This document shows, one piece after another, positions 34,710 to 46,200 of a stretch of 64,000 bases of DNA (position 1 is its first letter; each line of letters opens with the position of its first letter). A program made the translations under genes and the position numbers. Source of the stretch: Cololabis saira. Lineage: Eukaryota; Chordata; Actinopteri; Beloniformes; Belonidae. The stretch lies in NCBI RefSeq assembly GCF_033807715.1, contig NC_084600.1, positions 45,449,824-45,513,823 on the forward strand. The letters are read 5' to 3'. Below the pieces are notes generated by a model. That model was not told the origin of the DNA. It ran no database searches and saw only the letters and a program-made list of their open reading frames with translations.

Positions 34710-34965
34710 TATGTTCATTTTCAGTCCAGAGTTCTACATTTTGTGTTTTAAATATCTAAGAATGTTTTATATGAAATAGAATATTGGGTTAAATTACAGA
34801 CTTTGAGTTCCATGTAATAAATTCCCAATAACGTATTAAGGTGTTAAATTATCAGTAAAAATGTTATTACAATATCCGTCAGGATGTTTTATTACATTAT
34901 TGCTGAAGTTATTACATTATTGGGTTTTATTACAGTTTCGATTGAGTTAAGTGAAAAATTTATGA

Positions 34966-35310
34966 CATTTTCAGGAAACGGTGACGTAAACCAGATCATC
35001 GTCGGTGAAGAATTGAACAGGAAGTGTTTGGAGTTTAACTTATAAATGGAACGGGTCGGTCACTGATGTTGGACAACGTTCTTCTTCTGTGGTGGTGAAA
35101 CTGATGACAGTTGATTTAAAAATAAAGAAACAACAACCTTCAGAGCAGAATAATAAATAAATAAATGAAGAGTCTTTATGGCTAAGTTAAAAATACTGAC
35201 GTAGCTTTTCTGATCCAGATCCAGATCCTGCAGCTCGGTGGAGAAGTTTGATAGGTGGAGGGGGCGGGGCTTCAGGAGGGGGCGGGGCTTCAGTCTGGGT
35301 CAAAGGTCAG
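34966..35310. other. Intergenic, nothing recognised
   Basis: Short duplicated GGGGGCGGGGCTTCAG near 35260-35295; otherwise unremarkable. Confidence 0.35.
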
Positions 35311-35455
35311 GAGTGTGTGTGTGTGTGTGTGAGTGTGTGTGTGTGTGTGTGTGTGAGAGTGTGTGTGAGAGTGTGTGTGAGTGTTGGGGTTTCCTGGTAA
35401 GAGACAGAAGGAAAGGATTGTTCTTTTTTATTCTGGGTCCAGCCCCTTAGCTAGT

Positions 35456-35516
<61 letters not shown>

Positions 35517-35560
35517 AATATATATGTGTATATATATATAAATATATATATATATTAGGG
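35311..35560 (+). repeat. (GT)n and (TA)n microsatellites
   Basis: (GT)n tracts at 35313-35385 and 35458-35513, followed by a (TA)n-rich stretch to 35555. A hAT-like element begins at its right edge. Confidence 0.95.
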
Positions 35561-36739
35561 GTGCAACGGTTCAGGTAGCCCACGGTTCAGTTTTTGGGCC
35601 ACGGTTTTGGTTCGGTTTCGGTTCGGTTTGGGTTTAAGTTAAACCTGAATTATGGTTCCTCGTCACACCAACGCAGAGCCTACGGCGTACGTTGCGCGTC
35701 GCCGCGTACCCTACGCCGTAGGCTCTGCGTTGGTGTAACGAGGAACCATAAATCAGCCTTTATGTGCATGAGAGAGAGCTTTTTTTTCCAAAATTATCTG
35801 TTTATTTCTCTTGTCACTTTTCAAAATGTAAATTACTATAATTCTTCATTGTCAACAGCCTCTTAATCTTGACAACTCAGTACAGTAACTTAAGAATACA
35901 CTACTAAATACATATGGGAAAATGCCCGACGAGGTACATTATCAGAAATATATGGACGACCCGGGGGCGTGAACCGGACGGTTTCACTCCGCGAAAATAT
36001 TGTAAATTATTATAATTATAATTATTACAAAATATTGTAGCGACCCTGATATGGGACCGTTACAAAGTTGGGGAGATCAGCCTGAATTCTCTCGTCTCTG
36101 CCGGTCACAGTAATGCACGTGATGTCATGAAGGAGCGGTGGTGGCAGAGGGAGGGAGGCTGAACCCCGAGTTCTTCAGGTGTTATAATTTAAGTTGTTGG
36201 AGAGTTTTCCCGAGACGTTAGAGTTGGAGTCTGCGTTTGTTTAAGACTGTAAAGCTGTTTATTTCCTTCCTGTAATAAACCGGCCCGATCAGAGCCGTCT
36301 CCGCCGGTCAGTGAAACGTTTCACTGACCAGGCGGAGACTCTGATCTTCCACCAGCCGGTCTCAAGCAATCATTACAGACAGTAAAAGCTTTGTTAACAG
36401 TTTTCACTCCACCGTCGTTGTAATCAACAGCGAAACCGAAATGATGCCACCGGAGATTTGAATGAAGCCGGCGCTTCTTCGAACTTTTTTCTCTCAACTC
36501 CCCCGCTCCGTGTCTGCTCTGTGTGAGGGGTGAGTGGGCGGAGCTACGAGGGGGAGTGGGCGGAGCTACAGCAGTGACTCGCGGAGCTGTTCTGCAGCTG
36601 ACAGGCACAAAAACACGCGGATTGTAAAGCATTAGTGCAAAATTAACGGCAAAACCGAAAATCCGCGGCACACATGGGCGTATTGAACCGTGGAGGGAGA
36701 ACCGAACGGTTCGGTTTTATACCGAGAACCGCTGCATCC

Positions 36740-36742
<3 letters not shown>
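35556..36742. mobile_element. hAT-like non-autonomous element between microsatellites
   Basis: TAGGGGTGCAACGGTTC at the left, GAACCGCTGCATCCCTA at the right (inverted), with sub-terminal GGTTCGGTTT/CCGAACGGTTC motifs. It contains a nested palindromic MITE (35646-35757). GGTCAGTGAAACGTTTCACTGACC near 36307 is a perfect palindrome. The flanks are (TA)n and (GT)n, so a target duplication cannot be judged. Confidence 0.65.
35646..35757. mobile_element. Palindromic MITE with TACGGCGTA core, copy 1
   Basis: GGTTCCTCGTCACACCAACG, CAGAGCCTACGGCGTA and the reverse complements TACGCCGTAGGCTCTG and CGAGGAACCATAAATCAG form one long palindrome around GCGCGTCGCCGCG. Relatives at 37929-37992, 61993-62095 and 63353-63457. 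Confidence 0.8.

Positions 36743-36790
<48 letters not shown>
36743..36790 (+). repeat. (GT)n microsatellite
   Basis: About 24 GT repeats, 60 bp beyond the mark4 stop codon (inside the likely 3' UTR on -). Confidence 0.97.
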
Positions 36791-36792
<2 letters not shown>

Positions 36793-36848
36793 CATTTCCT
36801 CCATCCATCTCCGTGGAAACGCTCGTATCCTAGCAACGCCGCCCCCCC

Positions 36849-37242
36849 TCATAGTTCCAGGTCCTTAGAGATTTGGGTGGCGATGTCCCGGAAGGCGAGC
36901 GGCGCCCCCCAGAGTCGGGTGTAGCGGACGCCGTTGGAGGTCTGGGCGGTGCCGGCAGTGCCGGCGGTGCCGGCGGAGAGGTGGCACACCTCGGCCTCGA
37001 AGGCCACGCGGCCCGCCGCCACGCCGCCGCCGCCGTGGCTGCAGGACAGCAGGAACGGGCCGGAGTGGTGGACCAGGCAGCCGCAGCCCAGCGCCGCCTC
37101 GCGCAGAGCCAGAACCACCTCCGACGGGTCCCGCCGGGCCAGGACCGCCTCCGACGGGTCCCAGCGCCGCCCGGCCCTCAGATCCCGGCCACGTCCGGCG
37201 GCCCGGGGCTCGGACGCTTTTTGATACCCAGGTAAATGGCAA
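36849..37242 (-). CDS. mark4: mark4 last exon, read in two frames (short tail / KA1)
   Basis: Acceptor CCTCTTCAG after a long pyrimidine tract. With the 83-nt exon included the frame gives [21 protein letters not shown] and a stop about 65 nt in, matching the short human tail ([14 protein letters not shown] as I recall). With that exon skipped the frame reads [14 protein letters not shown] and continues to the KA1-like end ([48 protein letters not shown]), stopping with TGA at 36849-36851. Oddities: a near-duplicate [20 protein letters not shown], an AGTAGTAGTA insertion from a 9-bp repeat, and no obvious counterpart of the usual RFPWSVK stretch of KA1. Confidence 0.88.
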
Positions 37243-40200
37243 CTGAAGAGGAGAGAGGAGAGAGGTTAGGCAGGTCGCCACGGTTACGCCCAGTCCCAAT
37301 CCTAGTCCTACTGTGAGGTTAATTAACCTTTAAACCTGTTTTTGTCCTTCTAAACTGTCACATGCTTTGTTGACAGATGTCACAATGCCTGGTGGCTGAA
37401 CGATCTACGTGGGTTCACCAGTCACAGTGAAAGCTAGTAGAAAACTTTCCAGACCCTGAGTAGTCCGGAAGTCGGACGGTATCAAAACCTTTGTCCGCTG
37501 AAGAACTCACCTGACGCCTACTCACCAGCCACGGGCCTGAAGAAGATGACTAGCCCAAACTGACTGGCTACAACAGACTGGAGAGGAGCCCGATAGATGG
37601 AAGAAAACATATAGCCCTGTTACCATGGCTATAGCCGAATAACGTCAGTTGGCCAAAGTTGTGTCAGAAGACAGATGCTCAGCAGGCACCACCTTTTGGT
37701 CCTGGCTGACTTCCGGGCCCTGGACTGACATAATGACTAAAATTATGATTCTGTTCATCACTGTCCTGGTACTGTTCTATGTTTTCATTACCTGTATCAT
37801 TCTGTGTCTAAGTGCAATGGTCCAAAGAACCATCCAAACTTCCTTAGTCCAGTGTTCCAACAACTCCAACGAACCCTAACTGATGACAAGGATGATTGTG
37901 ATGACACTGGAGTGTAGACTGTTTACTGTGGTTAACGCGTAACCTACGGTGTAGGTTACGCGTCGATTTAACGCGGAACCATAAATCAGCTCCCGAGCCA
38001 GCGGCTCTTCTCATCTCCGAAAACATCGGATAACAGCGTTATTTGGCGTTATTTGGGTAACTGAGCCCAAGTTGGGGATGTTAACGGTTACTTTTACGCC
38101 TGAAAAAATATTAAACTTAATAAAGTGGCATATTAACAGCGCTACAGCTGAAATTAAAACAGCTTTTAGCTCTGGGCTTCCTGATATGGTGTGACGTTTG
38201 TGCAAAAGTAACTACGCAGTCGCTTACGTACCCGAAAGTAAACCACGCAGTGACGTAGCAGCTAAATTTAGAGGTAGTGCTAAAAAGTAGGGGTAGTGGG
38301 GGGATTGGGAATGGGCCCTGGGAAGATTACAAAGGCCCTAAAATGTGTGGCTTGATTTTTAGGGGTAGTGGTAGAAAGTAGGGCGTGTATTGGGATTGGC
38401 CCTTACTCTGCCGGCGGCTCAGAAACCGTGGACGACTCACCTTGTGACCGCAAATCTCCTGATTCCCTCAGATTCATTTGTGACCCTGTGGAGAAAACGT
38501 TCAGAGTTAGAGGTCAGTTAGAGGTCAGTTAGAGGTCGTCCAACCAGAGCCCAGAACCTGCATCAGGTTCACATGACACGGCTTTCAACAAGCTTCAGCA
38601 ACGACAAGCAGGTGACGGTGCAGAACATTCACCTCACAGGAAGTGCTTCACTTTCTGACACCAAATCCTTACAGCATGCAGACGCTACCATGAACCGTTC
38701 ACCACTTCACCAAATCCTTACAGCATGCAGGCGCTACCATGAACCGTTCACCACTTCACCAGATCCTTACAGCATGCAGACGCTACCATGAACCGTTCAC
38801 CACTTCACCAAATCCTTACAGCATGCAGACGCTACCATGAACCGTTCACCACTTCACCAAACCCTTACAGCATGCAGACGCTACCATGAACCGTTCACCA
38901 CTTCACCAAATCCTTACAGCATGCAGACGCTACCATGAACCGTTCACCACTTCACCAAATCCTTACAGCATGCAGATGCTACCATGAACCGTCCGTAACA
39001 TCACTTGTTTCTGTTGCACAAACATGAAATAAGCATTCACTTCTCTCTTCTTTCAACCAGGACAGGGACGTAACCGTTTCTAGGGGAATCTCAGCACAGG
39101 ACGACACGTTTCTACGTGCCAGACCCAGAAAGAAGGAAGTTTACCGACATGCAGACATGCAGCATGCTTTAGCATTAGCATTAGCACGGAGCCAGAGACA
39201 CGGGAACTTACTAACGGTTTTTGATCCTTGTGGAAGAGTACAACCCGAGACGGATTTGTTAGAGCCCTGGCGCTTGGACGGGTCCAGGTTGACCCTGGTT
39301 GACCCGGCGGGGGAAGAGGAAGAAGATGGAGAGAGGAAAGGAGGAGGAGGAGGACGAGGTCGGGGGGGTTAGGGGTTATGGGTTAGGAGGAGAAGGTTGG
39401 GGGGTTAGGGTTAGGGTTAGGGTTAGGAGAAGAAGGTTGGGGGGGTAGAGGGGGGCAGGAAAGACAACATCATTGAGTCACATGAGAGCCAGTGGTGAAA
39501 CAGGAAGCAGCGGATCGTGGAGGATAAAGCTGCAGTTTGATCAGATTAGACACTGTGATTATGACCAGAGGGGGGGGGGGGGTTAATCCGGGGCCAACGG
39601 AGGGCCGGCCCGGGGGGTTTAATCCGGGGCCAGGGCTGGAGAAAAGGTTTGGATCAACATGAACCAGCAGCCTCCGGGGAGACGGCAGATGTTCAGAGAC
39701 GGAAACGGTGGAACCATGTGACACATGACCATGGAATAGACGTAAGAGACCTGCTAGAAAGGTTACATTAAATGAAACATTACAATAATAAAGTAGATCA
39801 GGTTGTCCGTCATGTGGTAGAGGTGGGTGCAATTAATTGATGTGTCGATGCATCGCGATGTGTCACGTGACGATTTGGAATCGATTAATTGATTTTTTTT
39901 TTTTAGTTCTCCTATCCAGATTCCAGACTGAATAAGCTGCTGAATCATTTCATTTTCAAGAATGCACATTTCTTATTGTTCACTTGAAATATGGCAGATA
40001 TGTTTACACTAAGTACATATCTAGTTTACTTGAATTAATGAACTCATTAAATCCAGGGCGTGACCGTTTTCAGTGTTTTCCACCAATAGAGGGCGCTCTC
40101 ATGCAAGTGCAGCTTTCCCTGGTCAAAGTTAAGGAAGTCAAAGAGCAAATGTTTAAATAGTCATAAAATACATTATTTTGTCTCTTTGAAAAATACAAAT

Positions 40201-43200
40201 GTTCAAAAAACCTTGATATTTACTTAATGAGTGTTGTTAGAGGAACTGAGTTCATTGATTGGCTATTTATTTACAAATGTAGCCACAGATGAAGACAAAA
40301 TCAATCTTGTTTGGAAAAAAGCATTAAAAATCACAATAATCCAAGAATCGTGGCACCAATAATCGAATCGACAATCGTTATAATCGAAGAATCGAAGAAT
40401 CGATGAATCGAAGCTCCAATAATCGAAATCGAATCGAATCGTGAGGTTCCCTTGTTTGCACACCCCTATCATGTGATCATGTGAACTCTTATGAATGTTT
40501 ATGAACATTGGGTGAATGTGTGTATTCGACTTTAAAGCCGGCTCAACCCCGGCCTAAAATCAGCTTTAAAATGCCTCTTAAAATGGCCGCTTTGTGAAGA
40601 ACTACAAAGACCAACTTGCCTTGGGGGCGGCGCCTGAAGGGCGCGCGTCCAATCACTGGCCAGGCGCTGATGACGTCACGCAGCCCGCGGAGCACAAATC
40701 TCCGTTCTTCCAGAGCTGAGTTCTGGGTGATCAGTTTCATCTAGAGCGGTTCAGAGCTAAATTTTTGTTTAATGAAGTTACTGTTCGTATATAACTGTGT
40801 AACGCCGGCAATTACCGGCATCATTATTATTGTTTGTTTATTTTGTGGCGCCATTTTCCGCTAGTTATTCACGTTTTAAACGCTGTGTTTTGTCATCCCG
40901 TCTGGTTGCACGTGGCGTGGCGAGGGCGCCGCCATCTTTAAATACCACCATCGTTTTGTGTCACGTGTATATTGTTTTTGATTTCTTTTTCCATTCATGC
41001 AGTTAACGTTTTATTCGTATTGTTTTTCCTGATAGTGTTTATGTTTTTAATGTAGTTGCCATCAGAGTTTATTTGGGTATCGCTTTACCATCTGCTTGGT
41101 ACCTGATGTAAATAAATTCTGATTGATTTTAATGAGAAGTTGTTTGTGATGTTTTAGACATTGTGACATATTTCGTCACAATGGCTGAACTAGAACCGAA
41201 CTCTTTAAGAGCCTTCAACATTATTCACCAGAAATAACAGCCCTAACTGTTCTGGTGGAATAATCCATAATCTCTGAGACTGATTTCTGCTGTTAAAAGT
41301 AATCATTTTTCCTGGTTAAGGCCCAGGTGGTGCCCCTGCAAGAATGTCATTTTGATAATTCAATTTGATAAGTAATCTACCTTATTAATTATTAATAATT
41401 GTTGAATCATTATTAATAGTTCTTGATAACTGAACAGCGCTACTTGTTGCACAACATAATGGTGCCCCGTGTGAGGCTCTGAATAATTAACAGCATGTGA
41501 CGGAATTTGTGTGTATTCGACTTTAAAGCCGGCTCAACCCCGGCCTGAAATCAGCTTTAAAATGCCTCTTAAAATGGCCGCTTTGTGAAGAACTACAAAG
41601 ACCAACGTGCTTTGGGGCTACCTCCAGCTTGGTGAAGATGTTAGAGGTGTTTTTACCTGCGGGTGAGCTTGGAGGTTTTTTTCAGGTTTTTTTCGGGTGT
41701 GTTTCGGGTTTATTTTCGGGTTTGTTTAGGGTTTTTTAGTTTTTTTTCGGGTGTGTTTCGGGTTTTTTTCGGGTGTGTTTCGGGTTTGTTTCGGGTTTTT
41801 CGTTTTTTTTTCGGGTGTGTTTCGGGTTTGTTTAGGGTTTTTTCGGTTTTTTTGGGGTTTTTTTCAGGGTTTTTTCAGGGTTTTTTCGGGTGTGCTTCGG
41901 GTTTGTTTCGGGTTTATTCATATTCGGGTGTGTTTCGGGTTTTTTTGTTTTTTTTCGGGTGTGTTTCGGGTTTTTTCGTTTTTTTCGGGTGTGAAGATGT
42001 TGGAGATGTTTTTACCTGCGGGTGAGCTTGGAGGTCAGCTTGGTGAAGATGTTGGAGGTTTTAAGAGTGATATTTTTACCTGCGGGTGGTTTTATGTGTA
42101 TGTTTTTACCTGCGGGTGAGCTTGGAGGTCAGCTTGGTGAAGATGTTGGACGTGGCCCGGGTCCGGGCGTGGGGGAGAGGACTGGCTTCGTGGTGGGACA
42201 GCGTGGGGGACGTGGGGGGGCCGGAGTAGACCGGGGGGCCCCGGTCCCTCAGCTGGCCCCCGTGGAAGGTGCTGCGGATGGTGGAGCCCCTGGTGAGGCG
42301 GCACCGGTCCGAGGACGAGGACGAGGAAGCAGCTCCGGCTCCGGCCATGCTGAGGGTGGAAGGAGAGGCTGCTGGGAGACGGTGGCCCAGAGAGCTGCAG
42401 GAAAAAACCACAGAAGAAGAGGAGTTTTCTCAGGGAAATGAAGAAGAAGAGGAGCTTTCTCAGATAATCAGCATCAAGAGCTGCAGGAAACCACAGAAGA
42501 AGAGGAGCTTTATCGGATAATCAGGGAAACCACAGAAGAAGGGGAGCTTTCTCAGATAATCAGCATCAGTCCTTCAGAACTAAACCTGGTATTTCTCCAC
42601 ATTCATGCAGCTCAACATCCAGCCTGTAACTGCTTGAGGAAACTGCTGCGGCATTGTAGTCTAGAACCTCTGGTCCTCCTGACACCGCAGCAGAACCTCT
42701 GGTCCTCCTGACACCGCAGCAGAACCTCTGGTCCTCCTGACACCGCAGCAGAACCGTGGTCTGTCTATCCCTGGCAACCGCTCACGTCAAACTTACCGAA
42801 GCATTTCCAACGCAGCAGGCCCAGTATTTGGGCCTCTGCCGGTAAGTTTTGATACAACTTTTACTTCTCCCGTGTACACCGCAACTGTCTTCTCTCCGCT
42901 GCGGGCTCCTCTTGGAGCCCTCGCGAGTAAGTTTTGCTCTGAACCACCGGCTAAAGCAACTAGCTAGCTGCTCGCTACTCTGCCATTACTCGTTACTGGT
43001 CACCGCTGTTTTCCGTCCTCAGCCACCACCACCTCCACCTCAACAAGCTTACCTGCTGGATGTAGCATGCTGTGGCTAATCCTGTGGATATTCCTGGGGT
43101 TCTCGTCGCTCCTCTACACCCGGACCCTCGGCTCCTCGACGCTAGCTCTCGTTAGCTTCCAGCTACCGCTCTCGACCCGGACCATGCCGCCGCTCCACTC

Positions 43201-46200
43201 CGCCGCGGCCCACCACCCGCGCCCGACACCTGGTCCACTCTGGCAAAACCATCCTCCACACAGCCGCTCAGGACGCATGTTTTCATACAACTTCACGTCG
43301 CCAAACTCCATTCCTTCCTTCTGGTCTTCCTGCCGTCCTGCAACTTCGTTACGTCATCACAACAAACATAATCTGTCCAATCTCCGTCCACTTCCTCAGT
43401 CCTCTCAGCCAATCACCAAGCAACACCACCTGAAACTGGCTCTGTTCAACACCCGCTCACTCAACAACAAAAGCCTGCTGCTGAATGAATTTATAACGGA
43501 CAATAATCTGGATTTCCTCTGTCTAACAGAAACCTGGCACAAACCCCTGGACTATTTCTCACTAAATCAGGCCACTCCCCCCAACTTCACCTACATGGAA
43601 CAAGCTCGTGCTGAGGGGCGGGGGGGCGGTGTTGCAGCAATATACAGAAAGGACATTAAAGCAACCTCCATCCCCATTCCTGTCATTCCTTCATTCGAAC
43701 ACACTGCCTTCAAACTACCTGGCCCCACTCCTCTTGTCACCGCCGTCATTTATCGCCCCCCCAAACCAAACCCCTCCTTTCTCTCGGATCTCTCGGATTT
43801 TCTGACCCAGCTCTGCTCCATCTCTCCCTCTGTTCTCCTCCTGGGTGACTTCAACTTCCACATCAACGATCCTAACTGTAAACCTGCTGCTGAATTCCTG
43901 GACCTGCTACACTGCCTCAACTTCACTCAACACGTCGACTTCCCCACTCACGCCCGCGGCCACACCCTCGATCTCGTCTGCTCCACTGGCCTCACAATAA
44001 ATCAGCTCTCCAGCCTCAACCTCCACGTGTCTGATCACCTGGCAATCATCATGGACATCAACATCCCCATCCCCACTCCCAAAGAAGCACGCAAAATATC
44101 CTTCCGCAACATCAGATCCATCTCCCCCTCTGCCCTCTCAGCCTCTCTTGCCACTCAGATGTCCGCCTCCCCTCCCCCGTCACCCGACAACCCCTCGGAC
44201 CTCGTGGATTACTACAATCATACACTCTCCTCCTGTCTTGATCAACTGGCTCCCATCAAAACCAAAACAGTCTCTTTCGCACGCTCAGCACCCTGGTACA
44301 CCCCTGAACTCCGCAAACTGAAATCCCGTAAACGTCAACTCGAGCGACTCTGCAAGAAATCTGGATTAACTGTTCACCAACTCGCCTACACTGATCATCT
44401 CCACCAATACAAGGATGCCCTCAACTCAGCTCGCTCCACCTACTTCTCCAACATCATCCATTCCGACTCCTCCAACCCAAAGGCTCTCTTCTCCACAATC
44501 AACAAACTTCTCAAACCCAGTGACAACATCTCCAACTCCTTCACAGTCTCTAAGTGCAACGACTTCCTCTCATTTTTTCAATCCAAAATCCAGACCATCT
44601 ACAGTAACCTGACCACCTCCTCCGCCCCCTCCACCTCCCCACCTGTTTCCCCCCCCTCCACCACTCAGCCCCTGTCTCACTTCTCTCCCATGTCTTCAGC
44701 GTCTCTTTCCACTGTCATGATGGGCATGAAAACCTCTTCCTGTGCTCTGGACCCCATCCCATCCACATTTATAAAAAACTGTCTCCCAGCCATTTCCCCA
44801 CTCATCATCAACATCGTCAACTCCTCCTTCAGCTCTGGATCAGTCCCGGACACCCTCAAACTGGCAGCTGTCACCCCCATCCTCAAAAAACCTGGACTCA
44901 ACCCTGACACCATGAACAACTTCCGGCCCATTTCCAACCTCCCTTTCCTGTCAAAAATTCTGGAACGCGCCGTCGCCACTCAGCTCAAGACCCACCTCAC
45001 CTCCAATGATCTGTTTGAAACATTTCAATCTGGTTTCCGCTCACGTCACAGCACAGAAACAGCCCTCATCAAAGTCACCAATGACCTCCTTCTCTCCTCC
45101 GACTCCGGCAACCTCAGCATTCTCCTTCTCCTGGACCTCACAGCAGCCTTCGACACCATCAGCCACACCATCCTCCTCTCCCGCCTGGAATCATCTCTCT
45201 ACATCACCGGATCCGCCCTCTCCTGGTTAAAATCCTATCTCACCAACAGACATCAATTCATCAGCATCAACAACTGCTCCTCCTCCACTGCCCCTCTGTC
45301 ACAAGGCGTCCCCCAGGGTTCGGTGCTTGGTCCTCTACTCTTCATCCTCTACATGCTCCCCCTTGGCAACATCATCCGCCGCCACCGCCTCCACTTCCAC
45401 TGCTACGCCGACGACGTCCAACTGTACATCTCCACCAAATCCCTCACCTCTGCAACCCACTCTACCCTGACCAACTGCCTCGCCGAAATCAAGTCATGGA
45501 TGCACTCGAACTTCCTCCAACTCAACTACAACAAATCGGACATGCTCATCATCGGCCCAAAATCCCTCACCAAAACCGCTCACAACTTCACCCTCACCAT
45601 GGACAACTCCATTCTGTCTCCCTCCACTCACATCCGCAACCTCGGAGTTATCCTGGACAGTAACCTCTCCTTCCAACACCATGTCAACCACATCACAAGG
45701 ACTGCTTTCTTCCACCTGAAAAATATTGCCCGTCTCCGTCCATCACTCTCCTTCTCTACCGCTGAAACCTTGATCCACGCCTTCATCACCTCAAGACTCG
45801 ACTACTGCAATAGCATCCTCTACGGTTCAACTTCCAAGGTCCTCAATAAACTCCAATATATTCAAAACTCTGCCGCCCGCCTGCTCACCCACACCCGCTC
45901 CAGAGACCACATCACCCCAGTCCTCCAGAAGCTCCACTGGCTCCCCATCCCTCAACGGATCCACTTCAAAATCCTTCTCCTCACCCACAAAGCCCTCCAC
46001 AACCAGGCCCCCTGCTACCTCACCGACCTGCTCCACCGCTACACTCCCTCCCGCAGCCTCCGCTCCTCTGACGCCAACCTCCTGTCCCTTCCTGTCAGAA
46101 CCAAGCACCGGACCTGGGGCGACAGGGCCTTCTCCATCGCTGCTCCCACCCTCTGGAACTCCCTCCCCAAAAACATCCGTGACTGTACAGACCTCCCAGC

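Larger units (their letters stand above)
33625..34960. mobile_element. Inverted-repeat element with AATAATGTAAT motifs, carrying nested insertions
   Basis: CACTTAACTCAATCGAAA with AATGTAATAAAA motifs near 33655-33705 is inverted near 34905-34960. A second matching arm pair sits at 34060-34140 and 34840-34910. Inside are a GAGAAAAAAGTC array (33710-33980) and the TA-target element at 34191-34709. Parent family unknown. Confidence 0.6.

Noticed and set aside
36849..37242. mark4 as a pseudogene because of the early stop after VAIYLGIKK
   Set aside because: That stop is the expected end of the short isoform; the KA1 reading uses another frame reached by skipping the 83-nt exon.
42022..42441. + strand frame over mark4 exon 42110-42349
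   Set aside because: Shadow of the GC-rich mark4 exon on -, which has matching splice sites and family motifs.
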